A stretch of DNA of 10,493 bases from an uncultured Acetatifactor sp. Its GTDB lineage: Bacteria > Bacillota > Clostridia > Lachnospirales > Lachnospiraceae. A model generated the notes under the pieces. That model saw only the letters and a program-made list of their open reading frames with translations, was not told the DNA's origin and searched no databases. Below, in pieces: positions 6,839 to 10,493 of this stretch (within the stretch, counting starts at the first letter, position 1; the number at the start of each line of letters is the position of its first letter). A program made the translations under genes and the position numbers. The stretch is from the NCBI GenBank assembly GCA_947631715.1, contig CANRMK010000047.1, forward strand, positions 1-10,493, read 5' to 3'.

Positions 6839-7906
6839 TTATTTCTTCAGCTTAGGGTCGAAAGCGTCCCGGAGGCCATCGCCCAGCAGGTTAAAGGAAA
6901 GCACAATGAGAATGATCACGATCGCGGGGAACAGCAGCTTATACGGATAACTCACCATGCCGCCTCTCGCCGAGTTCGCCAGGCTGCCCAGGGAGGGCAT
7001 GGGCGCGGATACGCCCAGTCCCAGGAAACTTAAGTAGCTCTCGGTAAAAATAGCGGAGGGCACCTGAAGCGCCGTGGAGATAAAGATAACGCTGATACAG
7101 TTCGGGATAATATGCTTTCTGATGATCCGGCCGCTCCTTGCCCCTGTGGCCTGTGCCGCCAGCACATAATCATTGTTCTTGATCGTCAGGATCTGCCCTC
7201 TGACAAGCCGCGCCATTCCCACCCAGTACAAAAGGGCATACACGATAAAAAGCGCGATAATGTTGGGCCCCAGCTTCGCCAGGGACGTTCCCTCGATCTT
7301 AGCCCCCAGTGTGGCCTGCAGCACCACCGACAGCAGAATGACCATCAGAAGATCCGGCAGGGAATAGATGATATCCACGATCCGCATCATGATCAGGTCC
7401 ACTTTCCCGCCGAAATACCCGGAAATGCTTCCGTACAGCAGGCCGATGATCAGCACCATGACGCTGGCTACCAGTCCCACCGCCAGGGAAACCCTCGTGC
7501 CGTACACCACGCGCATAAAGTAATCGCGGCACTGCTCATCCGTGCCCATGATGTGGGGGAATACCTTTCCGCCCTGGGCTATGTACTCCTGCTCCAGCTC
7601 CGAATATTCAAAGGGCTTCATGTTCTTTGCGCCCTTGTCGCGCACGCCGTTCACCGTATTGATCTGGGAATAGCTGTATGGCACCACCGCAGGCGCGAAC
7701 AGAATGACCAGCACGATCAGGATCAGGAAAATAATGCTCCCTACCGCCAGCGGATTTTTCATCAGACGCCGCATTCCGTCCTTAAAAAAGGTGGTGGATT
7801 CGCTCATCACGTCCTGCTGGCGCTTCTCTTCCTCCGTGGCTTTCTCAAATTTTGACAGATCGATCTGTGAACTCAACGGGTTCCTTTTAGGCATACTCTG
7901 CTCCAC
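6839..7906 (-). CDS. oppC: Oligopeptide ABC transporter permease OppC, GTG start
   Basis: Second transmembrane subunit of the importer. The 355 residues have a polar N-terminal tail (1-52), a first membrane helix at about 53-75, and a long extracytoplasmic loop ending at HIMGTDEQCRDYFMRVVYGTRVSL (118-141), the usual OppC/DppC entry to the core. The inner-membrane permease core follows with its EAA coupling helix at about 246-272 (DYVLAAQATGARSGR, then HIIPN) and the typical end NLLGDGLRDAFDP (339-351). The start is a GTG at 7906, chosen because AAAGGAGG lies 7 nt upstream; the next ATG, four codons in, is too far from it. The ribosome binding site overlaps the oppB stop region, so translation is probably coupled. 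Confidence 0.95.
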   Translation of the reverse strand: MEQSMPKRNPLSSQIDLSKFEKATEEEKRQQDVMSESTTFFKDGMRRLMKNPLAVGSIIFLILIVLVILFAPAVVPYSYSQINTVNGVRDKGAKNMKPFEYSELEQEYIAQGGKVFPHIMGTDEQCRDYFMRVVYGTRVSLAVGLVASVMVLIIGLLYGSISGYFGGKVDLIMMRIVDIIYSLPDLLMVILLSVVLQATLGAKIEGTSLAKLGPNIIALFIVYALLYWVGMARLVRGQILTIKNNDYVLAAQATGARSGRIIRKHIIPNCISVIFISTALQVPSAIFTESYLSFLGLGVSAPMPSLGSLANSARGGMVSYPYKLLFPAIVIILIVLSFNLLGDGLRDAFDPKLKK

Positions 7907-7919
7907 TTTCGTTCCTCCT

Positions 7920-8831
7920 TTAATCCAGCTTGATCCTGGGATCCACTACCTTATAGATCAGATCGGTGATCAGGTTCATAGTGACCATGATGATCGCCAG
8001 AAAGATCGTCGTTCCCATGATCATGGTGTAATCCCTGTTGGTAATGCTGGAAACAAATTTATCGCCCAGCCCGCCGATGGTAAAAATATGCTCTATCACA
8101 AGGCTGCCTGTGAGAGTGTACGCCGTCATGGGGCCCACATAGGTGATCACGGGGATCACGGCATTCCTGAGAGCATGCTTAAAGATCACCTTTGCGGAGG
8201 AAACGCCCTTTGCGTTCGCAGTCCGCACGTAATCCTGGCCAAGGGCATCCAGCATGCTTGTCTTGGTCAGCCTGGTAATATATGCCATGGGGTACATGGC
8301 CAGGGCCAGAACCGGCAGAACATAATGGGGATCGTCTGGGCTCCACACAGGCACCCAGCCCAGCTTGATACAGAAAACATAGAGCAGAATAGTGGCAAAG
8401 ACAAAACTCGGCGCCGCCGTTGCCAGAGTAGTGAGAAATATGATGATACGGTCAATGATACTGTTTCGCTTCAGTGCGGCAATACTGCCCAGCACCAGTC
8501 CCACGACAGTGGCTAAGAGCACCGCGGACCCTCCCAGCTTGGCGGAAATGGGAAAGGATTCTCCGATGACCGTTGAAATGCTCCTCCCTGTCTTCAGGGA
8601 TACGTCCAGATCTCCGTGCAGGAAATTGCCCAGATAGATCAGGAACTGTTCCACAACAGGCTTGTCCAGATGGTGCCTGGCCTCCAGCACAGCCTTTACC
8701 TCTGCGCTGGGAGCTTTCTCCGAATTAAAGGGCCCCCCCGGTATGATATGCATTCCGAAAAAAGTGACTGCTGCAACGATAAATACGGTCAGAATGGCGA
8801 GCAGAACCCGCTTGATCACATAACGATACAT
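7920..8831 (-). CDS. oppB: Oligopeptide ABC transporter permease OppB
   Basis: First transmembrane subunit of the importer and first gene of the operon. The 303 residues begin with a membrane helix (about 9-29) leading to the family motif PGGPF (31-35), then a periplasm-side segment with HLDKPVVEQFLIYLGNF (54-70) and GDLDVSLKTG, as in OppB/DppB. Several further helices follow, and the EAA coupling loop is at about 200-226 (DYVRTANAKGVSSAKVIFKH). It ends with DPRIKLD, close to the family consensus. Start 8831 has GGAG about 10 nt upstream. Confidence 0.95.
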   Translation of the reverse strand: MYRYVIKRVLLAILTVFIVAAVTFFGMHIIPGGPFNSEKAPSAEVKAVLEARHHLDKPVVEQFLIYLGNFLHGDLDVSLKTGRSISTVIGESFPISAKLGGSAVLLATVVGLVLGSIAALKRNSIIDRIIIFLTTLATAAPSFVFATILLYVFCIKLGWVPVWSPDDPHYVLPVLALAMYPMAYITRLTKTSMLDALGQDYVRTANAKGVSSAKVIFKHALRNAVIPVITYVGPMTAYTLTGSLVIEHIFTIGGLGDKFVSSITNRDYTMIMGTTIFLAIIMVTMNLITDLIYKVVDPRIKLD

Positions 8832-8871
8832 CTTGCTGTCTCTCCTTAAGCATAAGTATATCTCTCTTTAC

Positions 8872-8910
8872 AAAAAAACGATGATGTAAGCAACGTGCCG
8901 TCATCATCGT
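8872..8910 (-). terminator. Intrinsic-terminator-like hairpin in the opp operon leader (possible attenuator)
   Basis: On the minus strand CGATGATG (8909-8902) pairs with CATCATCG (8886-8879), plus one outer A:T, around a loop of about 15 nt, and is followed directly by seven T. It starts only a few nucleotides after the predicted transcription start (about 8916) and ends about 40 nt before oppB. No gene lies between promoter and hairpin, so it acts on the opp transcript itself. No alternative antiterminator pairing was obvious. Confidence 0.7.
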
Positions 8911-8922
8911 CCGACGCAATCC

Positions 8923-8951
8923 ATATTACAATATTTGCCCCGGATTGTCAA
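8923..8951 (-). promoter_or_regulatory. Strong sigma-A promoter of the oppBCDFA operon
   Basis: On the minus strand: -35 TTGACA (8951-8946, full consensus), 17-bp spacer, -10 TAATAT (8928-8923, five of six). The leader to oppB is about 85 nt. Confidence 0.9.
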
Positions 8952-8962
8952 GAAAGAATTGC

Positions 8963-9006
8963 AAAAACGGATTCCCGGCGGCGCCTGCCGGCCTCCAGAA
9001 ATCCGT
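8963..9006 (-). terminator. Likely intrinsic terminator after the small regulator operon, abutting the opp promoter
   Basis: ACGGATT (8967-8973) and AATCCGT (9000-9006) are exact complements, enclosing a second stem CCGGC/GCCGG (8975-8979 with 8987-8991). On the minus strand the outer arm runs into TTTTTG. It lies 160 nt beyond the stop of the 109-residue gene and 11 bp upstream of the opp -35, insulating the opp operon. Confidence 0.65.
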
Positions 9007-9053
9007 ATATCGTTAATTTATGATATATTATTTCGTTTTCTTCTGGACAAAGG

Positions 9054-9141
9054 ACTCCTGCACTTGCTCTTGGAAACTCCTGCACCTGCTCTTGGGGACT
9101 CCTGCATTTGCTCTTCGGGACTCCTGCACTTGCTCTTCGGG
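9054..9141. repeat. Four tandem copies of a 22-bp repeat
   Basis: Units at 9054-9075, 9076-9097, 9098-9119 and 9120-9141. Each reads ACTCCTGCA, a variable Y, TTG or CTG, then CTCTT and a purine/GC tail (GGAA, GGGG or CGGG). The last two copies differ at one position. The 22-bp period is not a multiple of three, so this is not a coding repeat. It lies in the 3' untranslated region of the 109-residue gene and about 100-190 bp upstream of the opp -35. Confidence 0.9.
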
Positions 9142-9165
9142 CAGAAAAGCCGTCTCTTCCCGCAT

Positions 9166-9495
9166 TTACAATTTCTGTGCCTGCTGCTGCCAGTACGCCA
9201 CGATCTTATCGATCATTTTGATGCAGTCCTGCTGTGCGGAAGCCTCATGGTACGGCTGCATCTCGCTGTAGGTGTGGCCGCAGGGCTCCAGCTCATCCTC
9301 CTCAAAACCGCCGCATACCCCAAGAAGCCATTTCCCAAATATTCCCGTCTTGAACTTAAAGATATAATAGGTCATTTCCCTGTACTCAAACTGCCCCGCA
9401 CATTCTGTTTTGTCCGGCGCTTTTCCCAATTCCTGCGGGTCCGCCAGCCACTCGATCATATTCTCCCGTGCTGCGTCAAGCTGTTGCTGATTCAT
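9166..9495 (-). CDS. Conserved-looking small protein of unknown function (109 residues)
   Basis: I do not recognise the family. The protein is acidic and soluble, with no signal peptide or membrane helix. An N-terminal helix (MNQQQLDAARENMIEWL) is followed by a probable beta-rich core containing CAGQFEYREMTYYIFKFK (32-49) and GKWLLGVCGGFEEDE (54-68), then a C-terminal helix (CIKMIDKIVAYWQQQAQ, 91-107). It has four Cys, with no clear metal-site spacing. The start at 9495 is chosen because GGAGG lies 8 nt upstream; the ATG at 9510 would place that ribosome binding site inside the coding region. It follows the XRE regulator gene by 47 nt on the same strand, with no terminator between, and is probably co-transcribed. 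Confidence 0.75.
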   Translation of the reverse strand: MNQQQLDAARENMIEWLADPQELGKAPDKTECAGQFEYREMTYYIFKFKTGIFGKWLLGVCGGFEEDELEPCGHTYSEMQPYHEASAQQDCIKMIDKIVAYWQQQAQKL

Positions 9496-9542
9496 AGTCT
9501 TTTCCTCCATTTCCCATTTGGTCTTGATCTCTGCCTTGCAGG

Positions 9543-9962
9543 TCAGTCATTGTTTTCACCGTTTAAAGCCTTTTTGATCACCTCGATCATATGCGAGACC
9601 GCGTTCAGCTTGTCCACGATGGTGAGCATGCGCGTGCGCTCGTCTGCGTCAATGATGCCGTCTCTCATAATGTCTACCAATTCGCTGGAAATTTTCTCCA
9701 TATCCTGGGCCGAACCGAGAAACCTTAACACCAGCCTGTCCAGGTTTGCAGACTGCTGCACCGTTTCATCTTCCCTGACCAGATAATCAATAGACACATT
9801 GAATAAGTCGCTCAGGGCGATCAGCTTTGTGATATCAGGGTGGGAAACGTCCGTCTCCCACTTTGATACGGTCTGTCTGCTCACCTGAAGCCGGTCGGCC
9901 AGATCAGCCTGTGATAAATTCATCTGATTTCTCAGCATGCATATTTTCTTGGCAATTTCCAT
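9543..9962 (-). CDS. XRE/Cro-CI family transcriptional regulator
   Basis: A 139-residue DNA-binding protein. Residues 2-62 are a standard XRE helix-turn-helix: KICMLRNQMNLSQADLADRL, recognition helix around SRQTVSKWE, then PDITKLIALSDLFNVSIDYLV, which closes the domain. The remaining 75 residues are helical and charged (ISSELVDIMRDGIIDADERTRM) and probably mediate dimerisation or sensing. The start at 9962 is supported by GGGGG 9 nt upstream; the ATG at 9971 directly abuts that purine tract and is unlikely. It leads a two-gene unit with the 109-residue protein and has a good promoter at 10017-10045. Autoregulation through the inverted repeat at 10073-10095 is possible. Confidence 0.93.
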   Translation of the reverse strand: MEIAKKICMLRNQMNLSQADLADRLQVSRQTVSKWETDVSHPDITKLIALSDLFNVSIDYLVREDETVQQSANLDRLVLRFLGSAQDMEKISSELVDIMRDGIIDADERTRMLTIVDKLNAVSHMIEVIKKALNGENND

Positions 9963-10016
9963 TGAGAGCATCCCCCTTTAAACCCAATGCGTTCCTGCAC
10001 TGTCAAAAACAAAGTT

Positions 10017-10045
10017 ATTATAGCATGGTTTATTTGCCGTAACAA
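10017..10045 (-). promoter_or_regulatory. Promoter of the XRE regulator operon, extended -10
   Basis: On the minus strand: -35 TTGTTA (10045-10040), 17-bp spacer, -10 TATAAT (10022-10017, full consensus) with the extended TGC in front. Confidence 0.82.
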
Positions 10046-10072
10046 CCAACTTACAAACGCATTTTTTGGCAT

Positions 10073-10095
10073 TTTGTCAACCAGCGGTTGCCAAA
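10073..10095. promoter_or_regulatory. Inverted repeat, candidate operator upstream of the XRE regulator promoter
   Basis: TTTGTCAACC (10073-10082) and GGTTGCCAAA (10086-10095) are complementary at nine of ten positions around a 3-bp centre. It lies 28 bp upstream of the -35 of the XRE gene. A related CAACC half-site occurs at about 10043-10048, overlapping the -35. Confidence 0.45.
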
Positions 10096-10268
10096 TGGAG
10101 CCCCCAATATTATCAACTGAAAGGGCCTTTATCTAAACTGTTACGCTGATGCGTGCAGAACTCACAAGAGGTGCTTTTTTGTTCCTGTATGTGTTATACT
10201 GAATCAGAATGAGAAAAGAAGTGCTTGAAACAGGCGTGTGCAAAAGATAAAAAAGAAAATTACCACAG
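10096..10268. other. AT-rich spacer with no recognised gene; one possible promoter
   Basis: Middle of the 447-nt gap between the XRE gene and the response regulator. The only element I can point to is TGT followed by TATACT at 10192-10200 on the plus strand, an extended -10-like match without a good -35. A 13-residue open frame (10209-10250) begins next to it but has no ribosome binding site. Confidence 0.4.
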
Positions 10269-10300
10269 TTGATAAATAGTTGAAAAATAACTGCTATAAT
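10269..10300 (+). promoter_or_regulatory. Response regulator promoter with 11-bp direct repeat at the -35 position
   Basis: The -10 is TATAAT (10295-10300) with extended TGC (10292-10294). In place of a well-spaced -35 there are two adjacent 11-bp copies, TTGATAAATAG (10269-10279) and TTGAAAAATAA (10280-10290), matching at nine of eleven positions. One-turn direct repeats next to the -10 are typical binding sites of OmpR/PhoB-type regulators, so autoactivation is plausible. Confidence 0.65.
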
Positions 10301-10344
10301 TCCTTTTTAAGCTGTTATGAAATGAAAATGATACATGGGGTGTA

Positions 10345-10368
10345 AGTTTGAAAATTAATTTTCAAACT
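10345..10368. repeat. Perfect 24-bp palindrome in the response regulator leader
   Basis: AGTTTGAAAATT (10345-10356) is followed at once by its exact reverse complement (10357-10368). It lies between the promoter and the coding start and overlaps a 9-codon TTG-initiated frame (10348-10377) that has a ribosome binding site like that of the regulator gene. No U-tract follows. Confidence 0.8.
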
Positions 10369-10377
10369 ATTGATTGA
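10348..10377 (+). CDS. Possible 9-residue leader peptide ahead of the response regulator
   Basis: TTG start followed by KINFQTID and TGA. GGGG lies 7 nt upstream, the same spacing as GGAG before the regulator start. The surrounding 28 bp resemble the true start region at 10395-10422, so it may be a duplicated start rather than a functional peptide. Too short to judge by codon use. Confidence 0.25.
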   Translation: MKINFQTID

Positions 10378-10409
10378 TATGTGCACTGAAGCGCACATGG
10401 AGTGTAAAC

Positions 10410-10493
10410 ATGAAAATAATGAAACCAAAAATATTGATAGCTGACGATGAAACGGACATTGTTTCTATGCTTGCCAGCTTCTTTGAAAGTAAA
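10410..10493 (+). CDS. Response regulator, N-terminal fragment (3' end outside window)
   Basis: The first 28 residues of a two-component response regulator: KPKILIADDETDIVSML is the first strand of the receiver domain, with the acidic pair Asp-Asp (12-13) that helps bind Mg2+ beside the phosphoacceptor Asp, which lies beyond the edge. The output domain is not visible; OmpR/PhoB type is suggested by the 11-bp direct repeat in the promoter. GGAG lies 7 nt before ATG 10410; the in-frame ATG at 10419 is a less likely start. The DNA is AT-rich like the kinase fragment at the left edge, but the two are about 10 kb apart and cannot be one operon. Confidence 0.9.
   Translation, partial: MKIMKPKILIADDETDIVSMLASFFESK

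Noticed and set aside
8832..8916. Riboswitch or T-box in the opp leader
   Set aside because: The leader is only about 85 nt with one hairpin starting almost at the 5' end; there is no room for an aptamer or a T-box element.
9054..9141. CRISPR array
   Set aside because: The repeats are 22 bp and directly adjacent, with no spacers, so this is a plain tandem repeat.
8935..9786. Plus-strand open frame of 283 codons, Leu-rich
   Set aside because: It crosses a terminator, the 22-bp out-of-phase repeats and two minus-strand genes with good starts; no homology-like motifs or ribosome binding site.
10209..10250. 13-residue open frame next to an extended -10
   Set aside because: No ribosome binding site, only about two nucleotides from the predicted start of transcription, and no support beyond an ATG.

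Overview
The window looks like chromosomal DNA of a Clostridia, most likely Lachnospiraceae-like, bacterium. The signs are moderately GC-rich genes with strong AGGAGG-type ribosome binding sites, a Ser/Gly/Ala-rich lipoprotein linker after a lipobox, a clostridial-type phosphofructokinase with PPi-type residues, and consensus sigma-A promoters, several with extended -10 elements. This placement is an inference from gene style, not from a search.

Layout. The left end (1-247, + strand, AT-rich) is the C-terminal catalytic tail of a sensor histidine kinase. The right end (10410-10493, + strand, AT-rich) is the first 28 codons of a two-component response regulator, preceded by a promoter with an 11-bp direct repeat and an oddly structured leader. 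Everything between is more GC-rich and reads on the minus strand. From high to low coordinate it holds: a small XRE-type regulator gene and an unknown 109-residue protein gene (9962-9166), a terminator, and a four-unit 22-bp tandem repeat. Then comes a five-gene oligopeptide ABC transporter operon in the order oppB-oppC-oppD-oppF-oppA (8831-2995), then a phosphofructokinase gene with its own promoter (2804-1554), and last a gene for a protein built from four helix-turn-helix-like repeats (1411-473).

How the genes work together. The opp cluster is a complete importer: two permeases (OppB, OppC), two ATPases (OppD, OppF) and a lipoprotein receptor (OppA). It has a near-perfect promoter (TTGACA, 17 bp, TAATAT) followed almost at once by an intrinsic-terminator-like hairpin in the untranslated leader, so expression may be set by attenuation or early termination. 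A small hairpin between oppF and oppA could raise receptor output relative to the membrane parts. Phosphofructokinase is a separate metabolic unit.

The most striking observation is in OppA. The block that closes every ordinary family-5 peptide-binding protein (the helix ending in AEDML and the LPLYYY strand) lies directly after the lipoprotein linker, ahead of the normal mature N-terminus, and the protein stops where that block should follow. The gene therefore appears circularly permuted. If it is not an assembly or rearrangement artefact, this is a natural circular permutant of an OppA-type receptor. Secondary points of interest are the four-repeat HTH protein, the opp leader terminator, the 22-bp tandem repeats, and the response regulator leader with a perfect 24-bp palindrome and a register-matched near-duplicate of the translation start.
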